This document shows positions 1 through 7,742 of a DNA stretch of 64,000 nt, one piece after another; the first letter of the stretch is position 1; each line of letters opens with the position of its first letter. Both the position numbers and the translations under genes were made by a program. The notes under the pieces are model-generated. The model saw only the letters and a program-made list of their open reading frames with translations. It was not told where the DNA came from and made no database searches. The stretch comes from a virus, in IMG/VR virus record IMGVR_UViG_3300023174_003073, positions 62,001 through 126,000 of that record. The stretch is one strand, 5' to 3'.

Positions 1-1111
1 AACTAGTTATCGGAGGCAAATCTTCTTCTACAACATCTTCAAGTATTTGATAGTCAATATACATATCAGGATATCCAGGAGAAGCTACAATATTCATAGA
101 TTCTTCTGGTATGGTTACTTTGGTTACCAAATATCTAGGATCAGGATCAGTGAATTTGTTAGCTACATAATGTTCAGATGATTCAGGTTCTGGTTCAGAT
201 GGGAAGGGCCATGTTGCTTTCGGTTCAGTTTCTGGGGCAGGGACTATATCAACTTTTTCTACTGGTTCATCCAATACTATGATTTCTTCTTTGGGAGGGA
301 TGATAGCCATTGCATGTTTATCATCGCTAATTTTTTTATCCCAATCTTTACTTTGATTAGCCGCAATAACTAAAATAATAGCAAGAGGATCAAATACAAT
401 AACAAGTAAAATAATTACCCAACGTACAGCACGTTCAAGTAAATTTGCATCAGGATTATCACCATAAATAAATGCCGCAATATATTTGATTGGACCTACT
501 TCTGCTTCAACCTTACGAACTTCTGACGCAATAGGTGCTCGTTCTTCATTCAGTTTAGCAATTTTTGTTTGTTCGGCTGTAATCTCGTTTTGTAATCTAA
601 CTCGTTCTTTTGCTTGTCCCCTACGAATAGACACTGCTTTGTCTGCACCTTTTTCTGAATCTGACCTTGCCATGACCTGATCCACAGCCTCATCCATTTG
701 TTTAAGTGCCTTACGATTAGCCTCAATATTTTCTTTTGCTGTTTTAATCTTCTCATCTAGTATTTGTACTTTGGCAATACTATTTCCACCTGCAACACTT
801 TGGTCCAAGTGTGCTTTAGATAAGAAACCAAAGATACCCATACTTGTTAGTAATGCGAGTGCTATAACAGCAGGTACAAGATATACCTTCATTATCCATG
901 TACAACGATACCAATACTTACGCAACCACACTGTTGTAGTGATTTTTGCAAGTTCAAGTGCTGAACCCATAATGATAATAGGTACAACCGCACCAGCAAA
1001 GATAGCGGTTAGACCGACAATACTATACCAAGCGGCGATAGTACTAAGTGATAATGCCACTAACAATGTGGCATTACTGAATGAAAAAATTGATAAAAAT
1101 CGTGTGAACAT
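1..1111 (-). CDS. Membrane protein with coiled coil (3' end beyond window)
   Basis: The frame is open from an ATG at 1111 to the left edge (about 370 codons), so the C-terminus is missing. Residues about 14-55 form two hydrophobic helices and 75-97 a third. Residues 111-205 are charged, heptad-like and probably coiled coil. A fourth helix spans about 228-251. The tail from 270 is acidic and proline-rich and contains WPFP at 301-304. This architecture suggests an inner-membrane protein with a large soluble coil. I do not recognise a family with a known function. No Shine-Dalgarno is visible; a late-promoter-like AATAAATA lies five bases before the ATG. Confidence 0.8.
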   Translation of the reverse strand, partial: MFTRFLSIFSFSNATLLVALSLSTIAAWYSIVGLTAIFAGAVVPIIIMGSALELAKITTTVWLRKYWYRCTWIMKVYLVPAVIALALLTSMGIFGFLSKAHLDQSVAGGNSIAKVQILDEKIKTAKENIEANRKALKQMDEAVDQVMARSDSEKGADKAVSIRRGQAKERVRLQNEITAEQTKIAKLNEERAPIASEVRKVEAEVGPIKYIAAFIYGDNPDANLLERAVRWVIILLVIVFDPLAIILVIAANQSKDWDKKISDDKHAMAIIPPKEEIIVLDEPVEKVDIVPAPETEPKATWPFPSEPEPESSEHYVANKFTDPDPRYLVTKVTIPEESMNIVASPGYPDMYIDYQILEDVVEEDLPPITS

Positions 1112-1116
1112 TTGAG

Positions 1117-1124
1117 TATTTATT
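1117..1124 (-). promoter_or_regulatory. T4-type late promoter box
   Basis: Minus-strand AATAAATA followed by CTC. With T4 geometry (box at -13 to -6) transcription would begin on the A of the ATG at 1111, giving a leaderless mRNA. The placement is inferred by analogy with T4. Confidence 0.45.
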
Positions 1125-1143
1125 CGGGTTTATATGTCATAGT

Positions 1144-1172
1144 ATTATAACACTTTGCCCAAGCAATTCCAA
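1144..1172 (-). promoter_or_regulatory. Sigma70-like promoter
   Basis: Minus strand TTGGAA, 17 bp spacer, TATAAT. It overlaps the 3' end of the gene at 1145-1366 and points at the membrane-protein gene. The -35 box matches four of six consensus bases. Confidence 0.45.
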
Positions 1173-1366
1173 ATCAATTGGTCTAGTTCAGCTTGATAAT
1201 CTTTACCAAGTCTACGTTTTTCATATATGGCTTCAAGCATTTCTTTACCATCACCATAATCGGCACCAGCACCACGATTTTCTAATTCTTCAATTAGGTC
1301 ATCTGTTTCAAAATCACTGAGGTCAACATCAACTTCAACCTCAGTGTAAATGGTCTTATATGTCAT
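1145..1366 (-). CDS. Small acidic protein, unknown function
   Basis: A 73-residue acidic protein starting MTYKTIY. The ATG at 1366 is preferred over an in-frame ATG at 1378 because GGAGAAG sits six bases upstream of it. It overlaps the end of the preceding gene (1356-1556), which suggests translational coupling. No known domain or catalytic motif is visible. Confidence 0.7.
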   Translation of the reverse strand: MTYKTIYTEVEVDVDLSDFETDDLIEELENRGAGADYGDGKEMLEAIYEKRRLGKDYQAELDQLIWNCLGKVL

Positions 1367-1556
1367 TATCTTCTCCAAATAAATGTTTGTAATTGCTCAT
1401 AAATTCTTTGTGTTGCATAACCAATTTTCTAGGTAGACTAGAGTTCATTGAAATTAAATAATGCACCCATAATCCATCTTCTCTTGGCTTAACTTGAATC
1501 ACTTCAATTCTACCACCATCTTCAAATGTATATGATTTTCCTACTAGATTACTCAT
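1356..1556 (-). CDS. Small protein, unknown function
   Basis: A 66-residue protein starting MSNLVGKSYTF, predicted to be mostly beta-strand with an acidic C-terminus. Its start overlaps the stop of the zinc-ribbon gene at 1549-2412 by eight bases, and its stop overlaps the next gene, so the three are probably translationally coupled. I do not recognise the family. Confidence 0.7.
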   Translation of the reverse strand: MSNLVGKSYTFEDGGRIEVIQVKPREDGLWVHYLISMNSSLPRKLVMQHKEFMSNYKHLFGEDNDI

Positions 1557-2412
1557 CGGCTCTATCTATTGATTCTGTATGTGCGGCACATTCTGGGCAG
1601 ATACCTTCTTTGTAACAATCGTTTTCTACACCACTCCAACCACATTCAGTACATTGGATAGTATGTGTCATTAGTTCATCAAACTCACGTTTGAGTTCTT
1701 CTAATGCCTCTTCTAGGTCTGCTTGTGATACAGTATCATCTTCTTCACGACTATCAAACATTACCCAACCATCTTGACATGTAGGGCAAAAGAGTTGTCC
1801 ATTCAATTCAGGAAGTTCGCTTTCTTTGTGCATTGCCTCACAACTGAAACAAGGAACTTCTTCTTCATTGTCTTTGGCTTCTTGTGCCCAACGTGCCTCA
1901 CGTTCTTTATTTTCTAGTTCTTCTTTAATACCAACTTCTGTTAGTTCAGTATCACTATCACACATTGGACAAATATCTTTATCACTATGTGATTCTTCTT
2001 CTGAATTGAAATAATCTTCAATTACAGTACCATCTTCACGTAGATATGCTGTGCGAGTTTCATAACTACGACCAGTCCAACGACACTTGGTGCATTTATG
2101 CGATGGTTCAGGTTCCTTATGTGGGGTGTGCCAACTATCTTCATCACCTAATTCATAAGTAACTTCATAGCCACCTTTACGGTCAGTCCACCAATCATCA
2201 TATTGGCGATCCCATTCTAGTTCAACATCATTTTCCCAGGCATCATTGACAATTTCTTCAACGTCAATTTCACCTTCTTCAATTTGTTTAAGTTTTTCAA
2301 CAATTTCATCTTCATCCAAATCAGGATAGATTTCGCTTAGAGTACTTTCATCAAGTTCAAGTGCAAATTGACTATCAACTGAATGCCATTCGTGTTTAAC
2401 TAAAGTTACCAT
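1549..2412 (-). CDS. Acidic multi-zinc-ribbon protein
   Basis: A 287-residue, strongly acidic protein with at least four Cys-rich knuckles: CTKCRWTG near residue 102, CPMC near 148, a CFSC/CPTC pair near 188-212 and CTECGWSG/CPEC near 255-275. The paired CxxC spacing is that of zinc ribbons, which bind nucleic acid or protein. The N-terminal 90 residues are Asp/Glu-rich and could mimic DNA. AAGGAATAAAA before the ATG supports the start. The function is not known; a DNA-mimic or transcription-factor-like role is only inference. Confidence 0.8.
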   Translation of the reverse strand: MVTLVKHEWHSVDSQFALELDESTLSEIYPDLDEDEIVEKLKQIEEGEIDVEEIVNDAWENDVELEWDRQYDDWWTDRKGGYEVTYELGDEDSWHTPHKEPEPSHKCTKCRWTGRSYETRTAYLREDGTVIEDYFNSEEESHSDKDICPMCDSDTELTEVGIKEELENKEREARWAQEAKDNEEEVPCFSCEAMHKESELPELNGQLFCPTCQDGWVMFDSREEDDTVSQADLEEALEELKREFDELMTHTIQCTECGWSGVENDCYKEGICPECAAHTESIDRADE

Positions 2413-2421
2413 TTTTATTCC

Positions 2422-2712
2422 TTACTTTTTAATAAAATAATCTGACCATTTGCCATTTGCAAACAACATAAACTTCTTGTACATTACCCCATCAACCTCA
2501 ACTAATGTATATGTGTTGACATAGGTTTCATTAAGTAAATAAATGTTATCTGAATGTCTATATCCAAAATTATGTTCTTTAAGAACAGTCGCAACAGGTT
2601 GTGGATTTACTTCAGCTGGACAATCAATAGGTGTAATTAACTTAGGATCAATCATATCCTCAGCATGTGCTATACCTACAAACAATGTTAGTAAAAGTAA
2701 ATTACGTAGCAT
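2422..2712 (-). CDS. Secreted or periplasmic small protein
   Basis: A 96-residue protein with a clear signal peptide (MLRNLLLLTLFVGIAHA, then EDMID), so cleavage after AHA is likely and the mature protein is about 79 residues. The mature part has one cysteine and no known domain. It may act in the periplasm or envelope during infection. It overlaps the start of the preceding gene by eleven bases. Confidence 0.75.
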   Translation of the reverse strand: MLRNLLLLTLFVGIAHAEDMIDPKLITPIDCPAEVNPQPVATVLKEHNFGYRHSDNIYLLNETYVNTYTLVEVDGVMYKKFMLFANGKWSDYFIKK

Positions 2713-2899
2713 AATTTGGTTCTTCCTTTATTTTAATGCACTTTGCTTTAATTTTTAAATTAAAGAATTCGGGACTTTGTAATAGTTCATTTTTTCTATC
2801 AATGCACAGTTGCTTTGAATTCATAGGACCCACATTGGTTTTTGAAATAAAATCCCCACCGGGACTAAACAGTGATACCATTAACATCCATTGAATCAT
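2702..2899 (-). CDS. Small membrane-associated protein
   Basis: A 65-residue protein. The hydrophobic N-terminus (MIQWMLMVSLF) runs into SPGGDFIS, then a charged part with two cysteines. It starts by an ATGA overlap with the gene at 2896-3156. Similar short phage proteins with a hydrophobic start and an SPGGDFI-like turn are common but uncharacterised. Confidence 0.6.
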   Translation of the reverse strand: MIQWMLMVSLFSPGGDFISKTNVGPMNSKQLCIDRKNELLQSPEFFNLKIKAKCIKIKEEPNYAT

Positions 2900-3156
2900 T
2901 CTTCAACTCCGAAATGTTCTTGTAAATCTCGTCTAATGAACTTCACAGCATTGTCCCAAATATCATTACTACCACCTCGTTCAGCATCGTCCACAATGCT
3001 GATACATTCCCGAACAATCAACTCGGCGAACTTTTCTAACTGTAATTCACGTTGTTGCTTTGATACAGGATTATCTAAGAAGTCAACCGCATCTTTAGTT
3101 TCAACCAGTGCATCAAGTGTAGCCTGATTTAAAAGTTCTTTAATTCGTTCATTCAT
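2896..3156 (-). CDS. Conserved phage protein ending in HFGVEE
   Basis: An 86-residue, mostly helical protein with KFAELIVREC in the middle and the C-terminal motif HFGVEE. The same C-terminus occurs in the 78-residue protein at 20455-20691, so the two are probably related. It overlaps the ligase stop and the next gene's start by ATGA junctions. Proteins of this pattern are frequent in phage genomes; the function is unknown. Confidence 0.7.
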   Translation of the reverse strand: MNERIKELLNQATLDALVETKDAVDFLDNPVSKQQRELQLEKFAELIVRECISIVDDAERGGSNDIWDNAVKFIRRDLQEHFGVEE

Positions 3157-4490
3157 TTATCATCCCTAAATCTAACAAATCGTGGGAAACGCAAACTATA
3201 CGTACCATCACGATTTTGAGTAATTACATCGCACATTATTTCAGCAGTTCTACCAATGATATGACTACTATTAGTCCAATACTCATCTCTATCACTATCG
3301 CTAAACCCACTACCAACATTGACGGTAATATCTTTCCCGTCATCTTGTCCGGCGCAAACCAGTGCGCCAAGTCGTCCTTGATTTCTTCCAGTACCTTCTT
3401 CAACACCTACAACCTCCAAGTCTACTGTAATCGTGGGCTTCCACTTCATCCAATCTGTACTGCGTTTGCAGACATATGGGGCATCTAAATTTTTAATCAT
3501 AATGCCTTCGAATCCTGCATTAACTTGATCCTTAGCATATCGCTCTAACTGATCCTTACCTGCGGCTGTGTCTAAGTCAACCATCAAGTGTGGTAACAAC
3601 TCAACATTGGGCATACTGTCAATGATTGGACGCATATCCTCTAAAATATTAATGCGTTTACTAAGTTGTGCGTTCCAATGACCTTCACGGAAAGCCGCTA
3701 ATGGTAGAATGTCAAAGACATTGAATACACTATCCTCTGCTTGTACATCAGTCTTACGGCGTGCTTGACGCATAAGTTCTTGGAATGTATTACCAATCAC
3801 TTCACCATCCATTACAAAGCCCAAACTTAAATTACTTGTTGCGGCCTGGCGTGTAAGTTTGTGAAAGTTCTCACGTATTTGATTTTCAATATGACCAAAA
3901 TTGTCAAACTGTTTACCATTGCGACTGAAACAAATAGTAACAACATTACCTTCTTCGTCAGGGATAGCCATCAACAACACACGAACACCATCCAACTTAG
4001 GTTCAAGGCGTTTGATGCCCTTCATCTCGGGACGACCTTCGCTGTTAGTTGCTAGTTGACAACCAAAGATTGGAATTTCGTAGTCAGTGCCTTTACAAAT
4101 TTTGTTGATGGTTTTATCACTGATACCTGCACGTAAGTCTCTACGCAACACAGGTGCACAAAATGTATTCCATTCTATACTATCAAAACGTTCAGCCATA
4201 TTTTGTACTGCATCCCGTGCCGCATGACCTGTCAACTTACGCTGACTAAGTTCTACCATCAACTCGTTAAAATCATCCCAGGGATTCTCAGCATCAACAA
4301 TACCCACAGTATCGGGCACTTGACGAATACCAAATGTAACATAGGGATTGTAACAGGCTTTGGTAAAGCCCAAGAAAATCTGACTATTGCGACTGCCTAG
4401 GACACTTGCCTCAAGCGCCTGCAAAATTACATCTTCTTTATGAAGGCGACTATCGCTCTCGTTTAATTTATTAATCCATGACGCACTCAT
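3153..4490 (-). CDS. ATP-dependent DNA ligase
   Basis: A 445-residue ligase, near T4 gp30 (487 residues) in size. Motif I is EPKLDGVR, with the adenylated lysine at K165. Further nucleotidyltransferase motifs are MDGEV near 228-231, FNVFDIL at 256-262, EGIMIKN at 328-334 and WMKWKP at 347-352. The C-terminal part (355-445) fits an OB-fold, and residues 1-150 resemble the helical DNA-binding domain. It would use ATP to seal nicks during phage replication. It starts by ATGA overlap with the gene at 4487-4732. Confidence 0.95.
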   Translation of the reverse strand: MSASWINKLNESDSRLHKEDVILQALEASVLGSRNSQIFLGFTKACYNPYVTFGIRQVPDTVGIVDAENPWDDFNELMVELSQRKLTGHAARDAVQNMAERFDSIEWNTFCAPVLRRDLRAGISDKTINKICKGTDYEIPIFGCQLATNSEGRPEMKGIKRLEPKLDGVRVLLMAIPDEEGNVVTICFSRNGKQFDNFGHIENQIRENFHKLTRQAATSNLSLGFVMDGEVIGNTFQELMRQARRKTDVQAEDSVFNVFDILPLAAFREGHWNAQLSKRINILEDMRPIIDSMPNVELLPHLMVDLDTAAGKDQLERYAKDQVNAGFEGIMIKNLDAPYVCKRSTDWMKWKPTITVDLEVVGVEEGTGRNQGRLGALVCAGQDDGKDITVNVGSGFSDSDRDEYWTNSSHIIGRTAEIMCDVITQNRDGTYSLRFPRFVRFRDDK

Positions 4491-4732
4491 TTGTCTTCCT
4501 CTTTCTCTAATTGTCTAGCAAATAACTCAAGTTGCTCAATCAAATTGTGGGCACCTTGTTGGTTCATAGTAAGTGTAGTATAACCTATTCTTAAAGTGAT
4601 ACGATTATCATCAGTTACACCAATGCTATAGTGCTCTTGTTCTTTTTTAGGTGGTTCAACATATGGTACCTTAGTTTCTGGAAATTGAAGTACATTGCTA
4701 TATTCACGTTTTTTAAAAAAATCAAATATCAT
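4487..4732 (-). CDS. Small conserved protein, unknown function
   Basis: An 81-residue protein beginning MIFDFFKKREY, with a central beta segment (YSIGVTDDNRITLRIGYTTL) and a C-terminal helix rich in Glu/Lys. It lies directly upstream of the ligase in an ATGA overlap, and three bases downstream of the 44-residue membrane protein. No catalytic motif is visible. Confidence 0.7.
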   Translation of the reverse strand: MIFDFFKKREYSNVLQFPETKVPYVEPPKKEQEHYSIGVTDDNRITLRIGYTTLTMNQQGAHNLIEQLELFARQLEKEEDK

Positions 4733-4735
4733 TGT

Positions 4736-4870
4736 TTATCCCCAAATACTGTGATATATTGCATAGAAAAATACAAACATGGTCATAAAGAAAAGCAAAG
4801 GTTGCAGTATGATAAACCATAAGAACATTATGATAAAATCCGGGTTTAAATATTTTAAATATTTTTTCAT
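4736..4870 (-). CDS. Tiny two-helix membrane protein
   Basis: A 44-residue ORF starting MKKYLKYLNP. Residues 13-42 are almost wholly hydrophobic (IIMFLWFIILQPLLFF, then FVFFYAIY), so one or two membrane helices are expected. A GGAG six bases upstream, inside the end of the previous tiny gene, sets the start. The tight spacing on both sides supports a real gene. Confidence 0.65.
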   Translation of the reverse strand: MKKYLKYLNPDFIIMFLWFIILQPLLFFMTMFVFFYAIYHSIWG

Positions 4871-4872
4871 TA

Positions 4873-4962
4873 TTACTCCAATATCAAAATAAGGAATGCC
4901 AAAAGCAATCCTAGCAAGGGTTCACCTACGAACACTAACAGTAGTACAGCGAGCCAAGCCAT
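4873..4962 (-). CDS. Tiny single-helix membrane protein
   Basis: A 29-residue ORF starting MAWLAVLLLVFVG, hydrophobic over nearly its full length. Its start overlaps the stop of the preceding gene (TAATG) and its last codons hold the ribosome-binding site of the next tiny gene, which argues for translation. The function is unknown. Confidence 0.55.
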   Translation of the reverse strand: MAWLAVLLLVFVGEPLLGLLLAFLILILE

Positions 4963-5096
4963 TACTGTTCCTTGACTTGTTCTTGTACAATTGCTTTGGT
5001 TTTGTTTACACCGCTGTCAAGCAGTTTAGCAACACCACTGAATCCTACAGTAGCAATAACAATACCGAACAATGTACCAAAAAGAAACTCTCGCAT
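4962..5096 (-). CDS. Small single-pass membrane protein
   Basis: A 44-residue protein starting MREFLFGTLFGIVIATVGF, a single N-terminal membrane helix followed by a charged tail. AGGAG five bases before the ATG at 5096, and the promoter at 5128-5156, rule out an upstream in-frame start at 5156. It heads a run of three tiny membrane genes followed by the ligase operon. Confidence 0.7.
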   Translation of the reverse strand: MREFLFGTLFGIVIATVGFSGVAKLLDSGVNKTKAIVQEQVKEQ

Positions 5097-5127
5097 AAAA
5101 ACTCCTGTGTGTGAAAATAATGATTGT

Positions 5128-5156
5128 AGTATACTATATAACGGATATATTGTCAA
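5128..5156 (-). promoter_or_regulatory. Sigma70 promoter
   Basis: Minus strand TTGACA, 17 bp, TATACT. The -10 sits inside the perfect palindrome TAGTATACTA. The promoter overlaps the stop codon of 5153-5911 and fixes the downstream start at 5096. Confidence 0.85.
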
Positions 5157-5911
5157 ATGACCTTTACCCGATTCAGTTTCGTACTGTTGTCACGGTGTGC
5201 TTTAACAGTACCCTGAATTGTATAAGTATCTCCTATTTCCAATCTGTCAATATGATTGTAAGCAAAAAATACTACTTGGTCTTCACTTGTGATACCTGTG
5301 AAATAACTTGTATTCCACTTTTGGCTGTAAACAGTTTTTAATACTTCAATACTAACTGTAATTTTGTCACCACTTGTACCAATGTATCCGCCGGTAGCAA
5401 ACTTAATGCGCTGGTCAACATTGCCTCGCTTAACACCACGCTCGTAGCTTGATGGTAAACTTGCAATTACTGCAATGTCATAATTACTATTAATTATATC
5501 ACGGTTGCTAATCAGCATAGCATTATTATCAAAATCATTTAGTTTAGTACCTTTAAGAATTTTGAATGTATATGCTTGAAAGTATTGACGAACCTTTTTA
5601 GCCTGCTCAATATCTTCTTCTAAGAGAAGTGCAGGGTCATGTAAAAATTGCAACATGATATCACGGTTGCGTAGTTTGGTACTAAGTACTTCACCAAACT
5701 CACCGATTTGATTTTGACCGTCTTTAATGTACTCACCATTGATACGTTGAGCCGCACAAGCCGCACCCCATACAGTATCGGCAATAAAATTCAATGCAGG
5801 CTGTTTAGGTTTGTTGCGATAGGTTCTTGTAGTCGGTGTATCATCATCCTCATGACCAAGACGTTGAATGTCACGACTAGACCAACCTGTAACATCTCTA
5901 AATCCACTCAT
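5153..5911 (-). CDS. Conserved phage protein with OB-like C-terminus
   Basis: A 252-residue protein. The central part is helical (VRQYFQAYTFKIL). The C-terminal 40 residues (GDTYTIQGTVKAHR, then TKLNRVKVI) have the G-x-I-x-G-T-V-K-x-H pattern seen in small OB-like modules of phage replication proteins. A DNA- or RNA-binding role is inferred only. The start at 5911 follows GGAGC at about seven bases and sits two bases past the stop of 5913-6185. Confidence 0.6.
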   Translation of the reverse strand: MSGFRDVTGWSSRDIQRLGHEDDDTPTTRTYRNKPKQPALNFIADTVWGAACAAQRINGEYIKDGQNQIGEFGEVLSTKLRNRDIMLQFLHDPALLLEEDIEQAKKVRQYFQAYTFKILKGTKLNDFDNNAMLISNRDIINSNYDIAVIASLPSSYERGVKRGNVDQRIKFATGGYIGTSGDKITVSIEVLKTVYSQKWNTSYFTGITSEDQVVFFAYNHIDRLEIGDTYTIQGTVKAHRDNSTKLNRVKVI

Positions 5912-5912
5912 A

Positions 5913-6185
5913 TTACATGCTCCAAAAAGATTCGCTAGAAGGAGAACAGAAATAAGGGGTATCGTAACGCTCCTGGTATGTCTTACCAGTCATCATGTTG
6001 CGTTTAGTAACCCAAGTTTCACGTGCCTCAACAATGAAACCCAACTTAGTTTTAGATTCAATCACCGCCTTGATGTAGGCTCTAGTAACCGGGGCAAATT
6101 CTTCTTTAGTAACCAGACGCTTACCGCCCTTAACACGTTTGTCAGATTTGTACAATTCCAATGTGTATTCAACTAGTGCAGACAT
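5913..6185 (-). CDS. Early phage protein, unknown function
   Basis: A 90-residue protein starting MSALVEYTLELY. AGGAG five to seven bases upstream selects the ATG at 6185 over one at 6203. The start lies about 30 bases downstream of the consensus promoter at 6215-6243. It is basic with no recognised domain. Its own strong promoter suggests early expression. Confidence 0.7.
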   Translation of the reverse strand: MSALVEYTLELYKSDKRVKGGKRLVTKEEFAPVTRAYIKAVIESKTKLGFIVEARETWVTKRNMMTGKTYQERYDTPYFCSPSSESFWSM

Positions 6186-6214
6186 TTCAGCTCCTTTAAT
6201 CAATCAATACAAGT

Positions 6215-6243
6215 ATTATATACCCAAATCCATTTATTGTCAA
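6215..6243 (-). promoter_or_regulatory. Consensus sigma70 early promoter (copy 1)
   Basis: Minus strand TTGACA, 17 bp spacer ending GGATTTGGGTA, TATAAT. Box sequences and spacing are a perfect match to consensus. The same spacer recurs upstream of the next genes. Confidence 0.95.
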
Positions 6244-6245
6244 CC

Positions 6246-6623
6246 TCAGGCCACTTGCTTGAAATAGCTATAGGGCAAGCCAAGTTCATGGCATAGATAT
6301 TCCCAGTCGCCATTGGCGTTGCTAGCATCCATGATCCACTTAAGCGCGGTCTCACGATTGCGAGCACCCATACATATAGTGTTGGTCACGTGCTGTTCAA
6401 ACTTAACAATAGCCTCTGCTTCGGAGGCTTTGCGATGGGCTTCCTCTTGTTCAATAATTCCACCCAGGTAATCAAACTCTGCTTGGAACTCAGCAAGAGT
6501 CCAGCCCGAGGTATCTACATGTCGGGGACGAAAACCATGAGCATCCTTGTACATATCCCAGAAGGTCTCACGGGCTTGTTCCAGCTCAGACATTTCTTCC
6601 CAAGATTTGAATTCGTTTGACAT
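6246..6623 (-). CDS. Conserved early phage protein
   Basis: A 125-residue, helical protein with a repeated Glu/Ala character (ARETFWDMYKDAHGFRPRH, LAEFQAEFDYL). The HGFRPRH segment recurs in uncharacterised phage proteins. It has its own consensus promoter at 6656-6684. No enzymatic motif is visible. Confidence 0.75.
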   Translation of the reverse strand: MSNEFKSWEEMSELEQARETFWDMYKDAHGFRPRHVDTSGWTLAEFQAEFDYLGGIIEQEEAHRKASEAEAIVKFEQHVTNTICMGARNRETALKWIMDASNANGDWEYLCHELGLPYSYFKQVA

Positions 6624-6655
6624 TTTGTTTCCTTTTCTTTACTGTCTAAGATTCT

Positions 6656-6684
6656 ATTATATACCCAAATCCATTTACTGTCAA
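6656..6684 (-). promoter_or_regulatory. Consensus sigma70 early promoter (copy 2)
   Basis: Minus strand TTGACA, 17 bp spacer almost identical to copy 1, TATAAT. It overlaps the stop codon of the upstream gene at 6681. Confidence 0.95.
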
Positions 6685-6917
6685 GTTTTGGATTTCTCAG
6701 CACCGACGATTTCCCAGTGACTTCCGTCACATTTGACAAAAATCTTACGACCAAAAACTGTCACAAAACCATACTCACCGTCTTGATAGACGTTAACCGG
6801 ATCAGGGATAATGGTCACAGTACGGGGTGTCTCACAGTAATCCCAACGCCTAGTAGGAAGTTTGTTTTTGAAATACATGTAATTCTGACTACCTGTAACA
6901 AAAAGTTTTACCTTCAT
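6681..6917 (-). CDS. Small early protein, unknown function
   Basis: A 78-residue protein starting MKVKLFVTGSQNYMYF, probably a small beta-rich domain. GGGAGA five bases before the ATG and a dedicated promoter at 6949-6977 support it. No family is recognised. Confidence 0.7.
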   Translation of the reverse strand: MKVKLFVTGSQNYMYFKNKLPTRRWDYCETPRTVTIIPDPVNVYQDGEYGFVTVFGRKIFVKCDGSHWEIVGAEKSKT

Positions 6918-6948
6918 AACTATCTCCCTTTAATCAATCAATACAAGT

Positions 6949-6977
6949 ATTATATACCCAAACCGATTTATTGTCAA
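6949..6977 (-). promoter_or_regulatory. Consensus sigma70 early promoter (copy 3)
   Basis: Minus strand TTGACA, 17 bp spacer with the shared TTTGGGTA end, TATAAT. The downstream leader is the same as in copy 1. Confidence 0.95.
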
Positions 6978-7001
6978 GTTTTGGGTATGTAACATTAAGT
7001 A

Positions 7002-7274
7002 TTACTTTTGGTCACAGTATTCAAAGAGGATCCACTTAGCACGATTCAGTGCTTGGCGAACATCTTCGATAACCATGAAATCATAAGAACCACCGTTATC
7101 ATGGGCAATCATTTCCTGACAATCGGACATGATGCTAGCTGCCATCATAGCAGGACCGCTGTGACGAAAAGTAATACTTTGTTCTACAGCCTCACGCATT
7201 TCAATTTCGGTGACACCATACATACGAATTTCACGTTTTTGTTGTTCTGTCAGTTGGTCATAAATTGCAGTCAT
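7002..7274 (-). CDS. Conserved early phage protein
   Basis: A 90-residue, mainly helical protein (MMAASIMSDCQEMIA, VRQALNRAKWIL). The segments S-I-M-S-D-x-Q-E and R-Q-A-L-N-R-A-K recur in small phage proteins of unknown function. AGGAGC lies before the start, which is downstream of its own promoter at 7304-7332. Confidence 0.7.
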   Translation of the reverse strand: MTAIYDQLTEQQKREIRMYGVTEIEMREAVEQSITFRHSGPAMMAASIMSDCQEMIAHDNGGSYDFMVIEDVRQALNRAKWILFEYCDQK

Positions 7275-7303
7275 ACAAGCTCCTTTAATTAATCAATACA
7301 TGT

Positions 7304-7332
7304 AGTATAGCACCAAACCCATTTATTGTCAA
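7304..7332 (-). promoter_or_regulatory. Sigma70 early promoter (copy 4)
   Basis: Minus strand TTGACA, 17 bp spacer related to copies 1-3, TATACT. It lies immediately downstream of the terminator at 7342-7368. Confidence 0.9.
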
Positions 7333-7341
7333 ATTTTGGGC

Positions 7342-7368
7342 AAAAAAAAGCCCCGACTAGCGGAGCTT
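7342..7368 (-). terminator. Rho-independent terminator
   Basis: Minus strand: stem AAGCTCCG / CGGGGCTT (one T-G pair), five-base loop CTAGT, followed by a T tract of eight that overlaps the stem end. It ends transcription of the gene at 7387-7659 just before the next promoter. Confidence 0.9.
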
Positions 7369-7386
7369 CTTTTGAAACTAAAAGTA

Positions 7387-7659
7387 TTACTTTTTAGTAG
7401 TGCCTTGATTTACAAAACTGTACATCTTTTCAGCAGTTTCCAAAATCTTGTCTAGACCTGGATGCTCGGGCATCTTAACTGTGCTAACAATTTGATTAGT
7501 CTTTGGATCACGTTCTGCTGTCATTTCCCAACCTGAAAATTTGACATGGAAGTCATCACTAATTAGATCCTTGGCCATTCCTAGAATGTCTGTGCGAATC
7601 TCGTAGCCGTTTTTATTGAATTTAACTTCTGGCATCTTTGGTGTTTCAAAATTTGACAT
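7387..7659 (-). CDS. Conserved phage protein, phasin-like length
   Basis: A 90-residue protein starting MSNFETPKMPEVKF. GGAGAAAAAT upstream selects the ATG at 7659 over one at 7707. The pattern KNGYEIRTDILGMAKDL, then a WE-rich strand and a C-terminal AEKMYSFVN helix, is recurrent in uncharacterised phage proteins. It forms a single-gene unit with its own promoter (7714-7742) and terminator (7342-7368), which suggests high, independent expression. Confidence 0.75.
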   Translation of the reverse strand: MSNFETPKMPEVKFNKNGYEIRTDILGMAKDLISDDFHVKFSGWEMTAERDPKTNQIVSTVKMPEHPGLDKILETAEKMYSFVNQGTTKK

Positions 7660-7713
7660 ATTTTTCTCCTTTAATGTGTGTATGTCTGTTGTGTTCCCTA
7701 TGAACACGATTGA

Positions 7714-7742
7714 AGTATATCACTGTTGCAATATACTATCAA
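7714..7742 (-). promoter_or_regulatory. Sigma70 promoter with flanking dyad
   Basis: Minus strand TTGATA, 17 bp, TATACT. A perfect seven-base inverted repeat (AGTATAT / ATATACT, positions 7714-7720 and 7731-7737) spans the -10 and spacer. A second one (GTGTTC / GAACAC) lies in the leader at 7691-7707. Confidence 0.85.
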
